This document shows positions 22,601 to 29,966 of a stretch of DNA of 33,127 nt, one piece after another. Positions within the stretch are counted from its first letter, which is position 1. Every line of letters starts with the position of its first letter. The position numbers were made by a program, and so were the translations under genes. This DNA comes from Anaerolinea thermophila (GTDB lineage: Bacteria; Chloroflexota; Anaerolineae; Anaerolineales; Villigracilaceae): contig DYKZ01000010.1 of assembly GCA_020722345.1 (NCBI GenBank), positions 1 to 33,127 on the forward strand. The letters run 5' to 3'. The notes under the pieces were generated by a model, which worked only from the letters and a program-made list of their open reading frames with translations, did no database searches and was not told the DNA's origin.

Positions 22601-24627
22601 ATTACTTCGGCAATGTGATTGTCGGCACACCGGTCAAATTGCTCGGCATTGTGCCTTCGATTGCCTTCAACTTCATCCTGCCGACCCTCTTCGCCATCGT
22701 GGCGACTTCGGCCTTCTCGATCGGCTACAACCTGCTCAAGCCCCGCCTGCCGGACCCGGAACGCTGGTCGCTGAAGACCGAGCCGCGTGCCCTGCTGACG
22801 GGGTTCAGCGCCTCGGCGGCGATGGTCTTGCTCGGCAATCTCGGCGTGGTGCGCCTGTTCGTGCTAGGCTTCCAGCGTAACGCCGCGCCCGGCGGCGTCA
22901 TCGAAGGGGCGAACCTGTTCGAGAAAATCTGGTGGACGCTCAAGGGCTTTTTCCTGACCCTGGGCGGGCTGAACCTGCCCTATGCAAGCGGCGACTGGTA
23001 CTGGTTCGCCAGCCGCATCTTCCCGTGGTCGGAACTATATCCGCACGATACTTTCTACGAATTTCCAGCCTTTTCTTTCCTCTACTCTGACTTGCACGCC
23101 CACGTCATCGCCTACATGCTGACCCTGCTGGTCATCGCCTGGATCATCTCGCTCCTGGCCTCGAAAGCAAAGTGGGGGAGCAGGCTCGACGCCGCGCTGG
23201 GTTTCTTCCTCGGCGCGCTGGTGATTGGTTCCCTGAAACCGACCAACACCTGGGACTTTTACACCTATTTTGTCTTTGGACTGGTCGGCCTGTTCTATGC
23301 GACCGTCAGGCATGGAGAGGCAGGTTGGGTGTCCTCCAAAGCCCCGCAGTGGGCCAGACGCCTCTTGCTGGCAGGCGGGGCGACGCTCCTCGCCGCCGGG
23401 CTGGCGATGTTGTTCTTCCAACCGTTCACGCACTGGTTCGGGCAGGCCTATTCTTCCATTAGCGCCTGGAGAGGTCTGCGCACTCCGCTGACCACCTATC
23501 TCATCCAGTGGGGCATGTTGCTCTTCTTCATCGTTGCTTGGATGGCCTGGGAAACGCGCCAATGGCTGGCCGAGACGCCCGTCTCCGCCCTGCGTAAGTT
23601 GCGTCCTTACCGCGAAGTCATCTTTGCTGCACTTATCATCGTCCTGCTGGTGCTGGCCATCCAGCAAGTCTGGGTGGGCCTTCCCACCCAAACCCCGCCC
23701 TGGAAGGGCATGACCATTCTCTGGCTGGCCCTGCCGCTGGCGCTCTGGGCAGGGGTGTTGATGGTTTTCCGCCCCGGCCTCTCGGACGCCAAACGGCTGG
23801 CGCTCTTCATGACCGGCACCGGCCTCCTGCTGACCATGTTTGCCGAGTTGTATGTCGTTGAGGGCGATGTGGGGCGCATGAACACGCTCTACAAGTTCGG
23901 CGTCCAGTCCTGGGTGCTGCTGGCCCTCAGCGCCGCGGCCGCCTTTGGCTGGCTGCTGGCCGAAGTCCGCAAGTGGCTGCCCGGCTGGCGCGCCTTCTAC
24001 CAGGCGACGGCCACCCTGCTCGTCACGGGCGGGGCGCTCTTCCTGCTCATCGCCGGCCTGGACAAGATGCGCGACCGATGGGTCCCCGAAGCGCCGCACA
24101 GCCTCGACAGCATGGAATACATGCAGTACGCCCTCTACGCCGAGTACGGGCGCACCTTCAGCGCCGCCGAGGATTACCGCGCCATCCGCTGGATGCAGGA
24201 GAACATCGAAGGCTCGCCGGTCATCGTCGAGGCCGCGCCGGCCGGCATCCAGTACACCTGGTTCTCGCGTTACTCCATCTATACCGGCCTGCCGGCTGTG
24301 ATCGGCTGGCAGTGGCACGAACAGCAGCAGCGCGTTTATTTCCAGCCCCAGGTCATCGAGCGCGGCCAGGAGGTGGACGCCTTCTACGCTACCACCGACG
24401 TCAACGCCGCCCTGGCTTTTTTGGAAAAATACGACGTGCGCTACATCATCGTCGGCCAGTTGGAGCGCGCCAAATATGCCCCCGGCGCGCCGAGCGGCCC
24501 CGTGCTGGAGGGACAGCCGGATGGCTTGCTAAAGTTCGAGCAGTACGACGGCCTCCTTTGGCAGGAAGTGTACCGCGACGGCGAGACGGTCATCTACGAA
24601 GTGCCTGCGGATGGGGTGTTGCCATGA
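19603..24627 (+). CDS. GT-C glycosyltransferase fused to YYY (DUF2298) membrane protein
   Basis: 1674-aa polytopic membrane protein with three parts. Residues 1-480: GT-C module, with HPDE at 46-49 in the first outside loop as the likely catalytic acid site. Residues about 485-810: an outside region with beta strands (GPINLQIQAP, SLIFDSPAALVNGQTYFLVFETSGG). Residues about 836-1674: a full YYY module matching the separate 869-aa protein at 25648 along its length, with YYYFG at 999-1003, DLHAH at 1163-1167, NTWD, RMNT at 1425-1428 and a C-terminal RYIIVGQLER. A heptamer array (20935-20955) is translated in a linker between helices. Its start overlaps the previous stop (ATGA) and its stop the next start, so four genes are coupled. 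The YYY function is not established; the acidic loop suggests a GT-C-like enzyme. Confidence 0.87.
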   Translation: MMNAEPMDKPKEKFTWLYDILLLLVLALAAFLRFTGSGWGELQHQHPDELFLTSVTYNIALPGTDPAVLGAPPTAATAPWRANYPTVYHDCTEWGGYFSTACSPLNPHNRGDAFYTYGDLPIFMVRTLAEWSGQLDNLKLFGRQMSAAADLVTVFLLYLTAARLYNRRVALLAAAFSALVVMQIQQSHFYTTDNFAVTFMTLAAYLAVLIVTEREPAGDPESLPLRHSALHAALRSRLFWFSVLFGIAFGMAMACKVNAAPLALLLPLAFFIRSWKRGEALSHEKWTLILLSLLAGGLFAILSFRVFQPYAFDGLGLNPAWLANIREQRAQATPNSDLPWNLQWARRTHLYSFENLTVWGLGLPLGILSWIGFLWMGWRSLKGEWRQHLLLWSWTALYFAWQSLQYNPTMRYQLPIYPFLAMMAAWFIIWLWDKGKQTTDRKVWSIVYRLSSAVAGIFVLLATAGWAFAFASTYTRDEPRIAASEWIYQNVPGPINLQIQAPEGGEYQQPLPFLTGIQVQAGIPYQSAFVAYEDGALTSVLLLHVADSALSGTQTLILRLATAPDPLPEQILASASVTADFAPRADPRGEPVSLIFDSPAALVNGQTYFLVFETSGGSLTLSGSAVVNETDYDFTLPFRINGYDGFGGLYRGDLNLQVYWPDNADKLARFLYTLDEGDYILIPTNHQYAQITRLPERYPLTTEYYRALIGCPAEENIIRCYRVAEPGMFQGELGFDLVAVFTNYPTLGPLVINDQAAEEAFTFYDHPKVLIFKKSADYDPARVQALLGAVDLSSVVQLLPGQADDYKGLMLSEEQAAIQQAGGTWSDLFDRAALLNKYPGLGLVVWYLLIFLVGLFAFPVVRAALPGLADNGYPLARAAGLLLWAWLVWLAGSNGIPFSGTTIGIALGLVALVGAWQAWRQRAALKEEWGRRWKLYLFLELLFLSFFLLDLFIRLANPDLWHPSKGGERPMNMAQLNAVLRSTIFPPYDAWFAGGYINYYYFGNVIVGTPVKLLGIVPSIAFNFILPTLFAIVATSAFSIGYNLLKPRLPDPERWSLKTEPRALLTGFSASAAMVLLGNLGVVRLFVLGFQRNAAPGGVIEGANLFEKIWWTLKGFFLTLGGLNLPYASGDWYWFASRIFPWSELYPHDTFYEFPAFSFLYSDLHAHVIAYMLTLLVIAWIISLLASKAKWGSRLDAALGFFLGALVIGSLKPTNTWDFYTYFVFGLVGLFYATVRHGEAGWVSSKAPQWARRLLLAGGATLLAAGLAMLFFQPFTHWFGQAYSSISAWRGLRTPLTTYLIQWGMLLFFIVAWMAWETRQWLAETPVSALRKLRPYREVIFAALIIVLLVLAIQQVWVGLPTQTPPWKGMTILWLALPLALWAGVLMVFRPGLSDAKRLALFMTGTGLLLTMFAELYVVEGDVGRMNTLYKFGVQSWVLLALSAAAAFGWLLAEVRKWLPGWRAFYQATATLLVTGGALFLLIAGLDKMRDRWVPEAPHSLDSMEYMQYALYAEYGRTFSAAEDYRAIRWMQENIEGSPVIVEAAPAGIQYTWFSRYSIYTGLPAVIGWQWHEQQQRVYFQPQVIERGQEVDAFYATTDVNAALAFLEKYDVRYIIVGQLERAKYAPGAPSGPVLEGQPDGLLKFEQYDGLLWQEVYRDGETVIYEVPADGVLP
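20935..20955 (+). repeat. heptamer array inside the GT-C/YYY fusion
   Basis: TCCATCG, TCTATCG, TCTATCG, in frame, encoding SIVYRLS at the start of a hydrophobic helix after a charged loop. Confidence 0.7.
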
Positions 24628-25013
24628 CCGAATTCATCTACCACATTACCTCCCGGACCTCCTGGTCTGCCGCGCAGGAAGCGGGTTTCTACACCGCCCC
24701 CTCGCTGGAGGCGCAGGGCTTCATCCACTGCTCCAAAGCAGACCAGGTGCTGCGGGTAGCCAACGCCATCTACCGCGGCGCGACCGGCCTGGTGCTGCTG
24801 GAGATTGATTTAACGGCGCTCCGGCCCGAGGTCCGCTGGGAGGCGGGGACGGATACCGTTCGTGCCGTGAACACCGGCGGCGCGCCGGCGCGAGACGGCA
24901 AACCGGACGAGTCCTTCCCGCACGTGTACGGCGTGCTGAACCTGGAGGCTGTCCGCCGCGTCCTCGATTTCCCGCCCGATGAGGACGGTCTCTTCCGGAG
25001 TTTGCCGCAGTGA
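24624..25013 (+). CDS. DUF952 family protein
   Basis: 129-aa soluble protein matching DUF952 by its opening YHITSRTSWSAAQEAGFYTAPSLEAQGFIHCSKADQV and the later VRWEAGTDT and FPHVYGVLNLEAV. Family members are small single-domain proteins of the ADP-ribosyltransferase-like shape; their reaction is not established. The ATG overlaps the fusion stop (ATGA) and the stop overlaps the GTG of the acetyltransferase, so it is coupled to the YYY genes. It is probably a passenger or regulator, not a membrane enzyme. Confidence 0.85.
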   Translation: MTEFIYHITSRTSWSAAQEAGFYTAPSLEAQGFIHCSKADQVLRVANAIYRGATGLVLLEIDLTALRPEVRWEAGTDTVRAVNTGGAPARDGKPDESFPHVYGVLNLEAVRRVLDFPPDEDGLFRSLPQ

Positions 25014-25636
25014 ATATTTGCATCCGCCCGTCCCAGCCTGCCGATTCCGCCTTGGCGGTGAAACTCATCCATCTCTCGATGGGCAGCGAGATGGATTGGC
25101 TCTTCGGGCAGGAGGCCGGCTATCCGGCGGAGGCGGTTATGGCGGCGCTCTATGCCCGGCGCGGCAACCGTTTCAGTTGGGATCTGTGCTGGGTGGCCGA
25201 AGCGGATGGGCAGGCCGTTGGCTTGCTGCTGGCCTTTGCAGGGCGGCGGCTGCCTGTGTTGGAGGCTGTGACCGGTCTGCACCTGCTTGGCATCTTTGGC
25301 CTGCGGGCCACCTTGCGCCTGCTGCGCAAACAGCGCCTCTACGGCGACCTGGTGGAAGCCCGCCCGGACGAGTTCTACGTCAGCAACGTGGGCGTCCTGC
25401 CGGAGTTCCAGGGGCGCGGCATCGGCGGCGCTCTGCTAGACCTTGCCGAGGAGCAGGCGCGGGCAGCAGGGCTGGGCAAGTGTTCCCTGCTTGTTGTCCA
25501 GGACAACCCGGCGCTGCGCCTCTACCGTCGGCGCGGCTATGAAATTGTGACCTCCTACAGCTTCCCGGTTCCCGAAATTGACCACGGCTTTTACCGCATG
25601 GTCAAGCAACTCCAACAACTAACGACTAACGACTGA
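25010..25636 (+). CDS. GNAT family N-acetyltransferase
   Basis: 208-aa GCN5-related acetyltransferase. The acetyl-CoA site is seen as VSNVGVLPEFQGRGIGGALLDLAEEQARAAGL (about 123-154), with the QGRGIGG loop and the conserved NPALRLYRRRGYEIV near the C-terminus. The start is GTG at 25010 (GTGA overlap with DUF952). The last four residues and stop come from a heptamer array. The acyl acceptor is unknown. Coupled position between two YYY genes may mean acetylation of a surface sugar, but GNAT proteins are too diverse to say. Confidence 0.88.
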   Translation: MNICIRPSQPADSALAVKLIHLSMGSEMDWLFGQEAGYPAEAVMAALYARRGNRFSWDLCWVAEADGQAVGLLLAFAGRRLPVLEAVTGLHLLGIFGLRATLRLLRKQRLYGDLVEARPDEFYVSNVGVLPEFQGRGIGGALLDLAEEQARAAGLGKCSLLVVQDNPALRLYRRRGYEIVTSYSFPVPEIDHGFYRMVKQLQQLTTND

Positions 25637-25647
25637 CGACTAACCCC
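25613..25647 (+). repeat. heptamer array between the GNAT and YYY genes
   Basis: CAACAAC, TAACGAC, TAACGAC, TGACGAC, TAACCCC. It encodes the C-terminal residues of the acetyltransferase, supplies its TGA (25634) and ends at the base before the ATG of the next gene. No ribosome binding site remains. Confidence 0.85.
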
Positions 25648-28257
25648 ATGCTCTCCTTCCTCTCCTGGTATCTCCTCCTCACCCTGCTTGGCTGGCTGAC
25701 CTTCCCGCTGGCATGGCGGCTCTTCCCGGCCCTGGCCGACCGCGGCTTCAGCCTGGCGCGCGCCCTCGGTTTGCTGCTGTGGGGCTGGCTGTTCTGGATG
25801 CTGACCTCCCTGGGCGTTACCCACAACGACGGCGGCGGGCTTTTACTCACCTTCCTGCTGGTGGCAGGTCTGAGCGTCGCCGCGCTGTGGAGGATCGACT
25901 CGTCCACTGTCCACGCCCCATCGTCCATCGTCGCATGGCTTAAAACGAACCGCCGCCTGGTCATCACCGTCGAGGCGCTCTTCTTCCTCGCCTTCGCCGC
26001 CTGGACATTCGTGCGCGCTTCCAACCCAAACATCGAAACGGCAGGCGGCGAGAAGACCATGGAACTGGCCTTCATCAACTCCATCCTGCGCTCGCCGACC
26101 TTCCCGCCGCGCGACCCCTGGATGTCGGGCTACTCCATCTCGTATTACTACTTCGGCTACGTGATGACCGCCATGCTGGCCAAGGCGACTGCCACGCCCG
26201 GCGCGGTGGCCCACAACCTGATGCTGGCGCTGGTCTTTGCCCTCAGCGCTGTCGGCGCGTATGGCATCTTGTACAACCTGCTGGCGGCCGGGCGCAAGCA
26301 TCGTTCCTCGGCCGCCAATGTTCACTCGCCACTCGTAAATCGTGAATCGTCCCTCGGTTTGCCCTTGCTCGGTCCGCTTTTCCTGCTTTTCGTTTCCAAC
26401 GCGGCCGGCTTCCTCGAAGTACTCCACCGCCGCGGTTTCTTCTGGAGCGGCCAGCCCGGCGACTCGAACCTGTGGACTGCGCTCGGACGCCTGGCACACC
26501 CGAATTTGCAAGCCTACAACTTCTGGACCTGGCTCGACATCCTGCATCTCAACATGCCGCCCAGCCAGCCGCCCGCCTGGGCGCCCGACCGTTACATTTG
26601 GTGGTGGCAGGATTCGCGCGTCATCCAGGATTACGACCTGGCAGGCAACTTCCGCGAGATCATTGACGAGTTCCCGGCCTTCTCCTACATGCTCGGCGAC
26701 CTGCACCCGCACGTGCTGGCCATGCCCTTCGTCCTGCTGGTCGCCGCCGCCGCTCTCAACATCTTCTTCGGCGGCTGGAAGGGCAGCCTCGACCTGCGCT
26801 TTGCCCGCCTCCCCCTCGCCCCGCTTCACCTCGCTGCCGGCGCGCTCCTGCTCGGCGGACTGGCCTTCCTGAACACCTGGGACATCCTGGTCGGATTCGC
26901 CCTGCTGGCTGGCGCTTACGTCCTCGCGCGCGCCCTCGCCTCCGGCTGGACCTGGCAGCGGCTGGCCGACCTCTTCCTCTTTGGCCTCCCGCTCGGACTG
27001 CTTGCCATCCTGCTCTACCTGCCGTTCTATCTCGGCTTTGCCTCGCAGGCGGGCGGCATCCTCCCCAATCTCGACGCGCCGACGCGCGGCGCCCACCTGT
27101 GGGTCATGTTCGGTCCACTCTTTGCACCGTTGTTTGCCTACCTCGTCTTCCTGCGGCGCGGACAAAAATTGCCGGCGCGCTGGAAGACCGGCTTCGGGCT
27201 AGGTCTTGGCTTGGCCTTCTTTCTGTGGCTTTTCTCGTGGGCGCTCGTTTTGCTGGCGCAACTCAAACTGCCTGATTTCGCCGCCGGTTACCTGCAAATG
27301 CAGGGCTTTACCAGCCCTGCCCTCTTCTTCGGCGCGGCCACATTCAAGCGCCTTGGCTCCATTGCCAGCCTGCTGACCCTCCTGGCTTTGCTCATCCCGG
27401 CTATTGCTTTCCTGGCGCGCCCGCAGCGCATATCGCAGGCTGAACCGGAGCAGGAAGTCCACTCATCCGTCACTCCTTACTTCCCCATCCTCCTCGTTCT
27501 TCTCGGCGCATTGCTCGTCCTGACCCCGGAGTTCGTCTTCCTGCGCGACCTGTTCGGCAACCGCATGAACACCATCTTCAAGTTCTACTACCAGGCCTGG
27601 ATGCTGTGGAGCCTGGCGGCGGCCTTTGGCGCGGCGGTGATGCTCCGCCAACTGCGCCGCGCCTGGAAATGGGTGCATGCCGGCGGCCTGGCGCTGATGC
27701 TGATGGTCGGATTGGCCTTCCCGGTCTTCGCCCTGCCCAACAAAACGGACGACTTCCAATTCCCTGTCTTCGCGCAGGTGTTGGACGCGGCGCGCGCGGC
27801 AGGCGACCTGTCCTCCCTGCGCACCGCCGCCTCGGTCTGGACCCTGGACGGGGCGCAGTTGTTCCACCGCCAGTATCCCGACGATGCCGCGGCGGCGGAT
27901 TGGTTGTCCCTGGCGCCGTTTGGTGTCATTGCCGAAGCGGTCGGCGGTCAATACAGCGACTACGCCCGCATGTCGGCCTACAGCGGCCTGCCGGCTGTCG
28001 TCGGCTGGATTGGCCACGAAGACCAGTGGCGCGGCACCTTCGACGAGCAGCGTCAGCGCGGTGAGTGGGATATCCCCGCCCTCTACCAGACCAACAACTG
28101 GGACGAAGCGCGCTCCATCATCGAGAAATACAACATCCGCTACGTTGTCGTTGGCACGCTGGAGCGTAACGCCTACCGCGTCAACGAACTCAACTTCCAG
28201 CGTAACCTGGCGGAAGTCTTCCGCTCCGGCGATGTTGTCATTTATCAGGTGCCGTAG
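25648..28257 (+). CDS. YYY (DUF2298) polytopic membrane protein
   Basis: 869-aa membrane protein with many hydrophobic helices, similar end to end to residues 836-1674 of the fusion protein at 19603. Shared motifs: GGEKTMELAFINSILRSPTFPP before YYYFG (166-170), NTWD, DLHPH (351-355), RMNTIFKF from R639, and a C-terminal RYVVVGTLER. The paired acids in the first outside loop (GGEK and PPRDPW) stand where GT-C enzymes hold catalytic residues; that this is a glycosyltransferase is an inference. Two heptamer arrays are translated: 25899-25933 and 26323-26350, both in loops between helices. The epimerase-like gene begins 7 bases after the stop. Confidence 0.88.
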   Translation: MLSFLSWYLLLTLLGWLTFPLAWRLFPALADRGFSLARALGLLLWGWLFWMLTSLGVTHNDGGGLLLTFLLVAGLSVAALWRIDSSTVHAPSSIVAWLKTNRRLVITVEALFFLAFAAWTFVRASNPNIETAGGEKTMELAFINSILRSPTFPPRDPWMSGYSISYYYFGYVMTAMLAKATATPGAVAHNLMLALVFALSAVGAYGILYNLLAAGRKHRSSAANVHSPLVNRESSLGLPLLGPLFLLFVSNAAGFLEVLHRRGFFWSGQPGDSNLWTALGRLAHPNLQAYNFWTWLDILHLNMPPSQPPAWAPDRYIWWWQDSRVIQDYDLAGNFREIIDEFPAFSYMLGDLHPHVLAMPFVLLVAAAALNIFFGGWKGSLDLRFARLPLAPLHLAAGALLLGGLAFLNTWDILVGFALLAGAYVLARALASGWTWQRLADLFLFGLPLGLLAILLYLPFYLGFASQAGGILPNLDAPTRGAHLWVMFGPLFAPLFAYLVFLRRGQKLPARWKTGFGLGLGLAFFLWLFSWALVLLAQLKLPDFAAGYLQMQGFTSPALFFGAATFKRLGSIASLLTLLALLIPAIAFLARPQRISQAEPEQEVHSSVTPYFPILLVLLGALLVLTPEFVFLRDLFGNRMNTIFKFYYQAWMLWSLAAAFGAAVMLRQLRRAWKWVHAGGLALMLMVGLAFPVFALPNKTDDFQFPVFAQVLDAARAAGDLSSLRTAASVWTLDGAQLFHRQYPDDAAAADWLSLAPFGVIAEAVGGQYSDYARMSAYSGLPAVVGWIGHEDQWRGTFDEQRQRGEWDIPALYQTNNWDEARSIIEKYNIRYVVVGTLERNAYRVNELNFQRNLAEVFRSGDVVIYQVP
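25899..25933 (+). repeat. heptamer array inside the YYY gene (first)
   Basis: CTCGTCC, ACTGTCC, ACGCCCC, ATCGTCC, ATCGTCG, in frame, encoding SSTVHAPSSIVA in the loop between the third and fourth hydrophobic segments. Confidence 0.75.
26323..26350 (+). repeat. heptamer array inside the YYY gene (second)
   Basis: CACTCGC, CACTCGT, AAATCGT, GAATCGT, in frame, encoding HSPLVNRES in a cytoplasm-like loop before a hydrophobic helix. The fusion paralogue has no such array at the matching place. Confidence 0.75.
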
Positions 28258-28263
28258 ACTCCC

Positions 28264-29205
28264 ATGATTCTCCTCACCGGCGCCACCGGCTTCATTGGAC
28301 GTTCCCTCACCCGCCACCTGGTGGAGAGCGGGCAGCGCGTCCGCATCCTCCTGCGTCCCTCGCCGCGCACCCCGAACCTGCCGGTTGGCGTGCCGGTGGA
28401 GGTAGCGGTCGCCAGCCTGGCGGACGCGCGCGGCCTGCGCGCTGCCCTGCGCGGCGTTCGGGTGGTCTATCATCTGGCAAGCGGTGAGGCAGAAGGCGGA
28501 CGCGCCAACCTCCAGTCAGTGGACATTGAAGGCACGCGCAATCTCGTCGAGGCGGCGGTAGATGCCGGGGTGGAGCGATTTTTCTACCTCAGCCACCTCG
28601 ACGCTGACCGCGCCTCTGCCTTCCCGGTGCTGAAGGCCAAGGGCATTGCCGAAGAATTCATCCGCAAATCGGGTCTGGCTTACACCATCCTGCGCGGCGC
28701 GATCCTCTTTGGCCCAGGCGATACCTTCACCTCCGGGCTGGCGATGCTGCTGGCCATGTCCCCCGGTCTCCTACCCCTGCCCGGCGGCGGCAAGACGCTT
28801 GTCCAGCCTCTTTGGGTGGAAGATCTGGCGGTATGCCTGACCTGGGCGCTTGACAACCCCGCCACGCTGAACCAGACCTTTGAAATTGGCGGCAGCGAGG
28901 CGCTGACCTTGCGCCAGGTGGTGGAAGCAATCATGGAAGTTACCCGCCGGCCGCGCCTGCTCATCCCGGGCGGCGCGCCGCTGATGCGCGCCCTGACCGT
29001 GACCATGGAGGCCGCCTTCCCGTCCTTCCCCGCCTCAGTATTCTGGCTCGATTACCTGGCCGTGGACCGCACCTGCCCGGTGGACGCCATCCCGCGCCTC
29101 TTTGGGCTGATGCCGGCCCGCTTTACCTCCCGCCTCGATCACCTGCGGGGCGTCAAATGGGGACGCGAAGCCTTCCGGCGGCTGTTCACCCGCCCGCAGC
29201 AATAG
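28264..29205 (+). CDS. NAD(P)-binding atypical SDR (NmrA/NDUFA9-like epimerase family)
   Basis: 313-aa Rossmann protein starting MILLTGATGFIGRSLTRHL, the nucleotide loop TGATGFIG of extended/atypical short-chain dehydrogenases. V-V-Y-H-L-A at about 70 and YTILRGAILFGPGDTF (about 139-154) match the group. The usual catalytic Tyr-x3-Lys is not at its expected place (…SHLDADRASAFPVLKAKG), as in atypical members that bind nucleotide without classical dehydrogenation. The last 80 residues resemble the C-terminal part of complex I NDUFA9-like proteins. It is last in the glycan block, 6 bases after the YYY gene. Confidence 0.85.
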   Translation: MILLTGATGFIGRSLTRHLVESGQRVRILLRPSPRTPNLPVGVPVEVAVASLADARGLRAALRGVRVVYHLASGEAEGGRANLQSVDIEGTRNLVEAAVDAGVERFFYLSHLDADRASAFPVLKAKGIAEEFIRKSGLAYTILRGAILFGPGDTFTSGLAMLLAMSPGLLPLPGGGKTLVQPLWVEDLAVCLTWALDNPATLNQTFEIGGSEALTLRQVVEAIMEVTRRPRLLIPGGAPLMRALTVTMEAAFPSFPASVFWLDYLAVDRTCPVDAIPRLFGLMPARFTSRLDHLRGVKWGREAFRRLFTRPQQ

Positions 29206-29243
29206 AAAACCAACTCCCTATTTTTCTCTCAAAAACAAAGCCA

Positions 29244-29264
29244 TTGACGATTAACGATTGGGGG
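29244..29264 (+). repeat. short heptamer array at the nadD stop
   Basis: TTGACGA, TTAACGA, TTGGGGG. The middle unit contains the minus-strand TAA that ends nadD (29251-29253). Only two units are close to identical. Confidence 0.45.
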
Positions 29265-29856
29265 GTTGGTAGAGGTGATGCTCCCGGATGTAAGCGGCAA
29301 CGCCAGGCGGGACGAGGCGCTCGAAAGGTTCGCCGCGCCGGACGCGGGCGCGCACTTCGCTGGCTGAGATGTCCACCGGGGGCGCGTCCACGAAGCGGAC
29401 TTTGGCCGTCAGGCCGGGCAGAATTTGTTCGAGGGCGGGCAGGTCGGGGGTCTCGCCGGGGCGGCGCATCACGCCCAGGTAACGGAGGGCAGAGAGCAGG
29501 TCCGCGGGGCGGCGCCAGGTGGGTAGGTCGTTGAGCGAGTCGGAACCCATCAAATAGAGCAAGTCTGCGCCGGGGTTTTGGGCGGCCAGCAGGCGTGCGG
29601 TTTCGAAGGCGTAGTGCGGGGCGGGGCGTTCGATGTCCACGTGCGAGAGTTCGAAGGGCTGGCCTTGCAGGGCAAGTTCCACCATGGCGAGGCGGTGGGG
29701 GAGGGGGGTGATGCGGCGGCCGCGCTTGTGGGGCGGGTTGGGAGTCAGCACCCACAGCAGGCGGTCGGGGCCGAGGCCGGCAAGGGCGGCGCGGCAGAGC
29801 GCCAGGTGGCCGAGGTGGGGCGGGTCAAACGTGCCGCCAAAGATGGCGAGGAGCAT
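29251..29856 (-). CDS. nadD: nicotinate-nucleotide adenylyltransferase
   Basis: 201-aa NadD, joining ATP and nicotinate mononucleotide in NAD synthesis. The nucleotidyltransferase motif GGTFDPPHLGH (7-17, with the catalytic H14-x-G-H17) and the C-terminal ISASEVR are present, as is the DLLYLMGSDSL strand. Length matches the family. It is convergent with the epimerase-like gene. A TATACT on its strand (29863-29868) ends 6 bases before the ATG, so this mRNA may be leaderless. The usual partner genes (obgE, rsfS) are not next to it. Confidence 0.95.
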   Translation of the reverse strand: MLLAIFGGTFDPPHLGHLALCRAALAGLGPDRLLWVLTPNPPHKRGRRITPLPHRLAMVELALQGQPFELSHVDIERPAPHYAFETARLLAAQNPGADLLYLMGSDSLNDLPTWRRPADLLSALRYLGVMRRPGETPDLPALEQILPGLTAKVRFVDAPPVDISASEVRARVRRGEPFERLVPPGVAAYIREHHLYQPPNR

Positions 29857-29862
29857 GGGGGA

Positions 29863-29868
29863 AGTATA
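29863..29868 (-). promoter_or_regulatory. -10 box TATACT of nadD, probably leaderless
   Basis: Minus-strand TATACT ends 6 bases before the ATG at 29856, the same arrangement as at the M23 and methyltransferase genes. No -35 box is evident. Confidence 0.4.
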
Positions 29869-29966
29869 TCACCGGCGGCGGCAACTATACTGACTAGGCA
29901 AGGCCGCCATGCGCACCCAGCAGGCGGTCTTCCTGGTAGAAACGTTCGATTTGTCGTAAGACCAAC

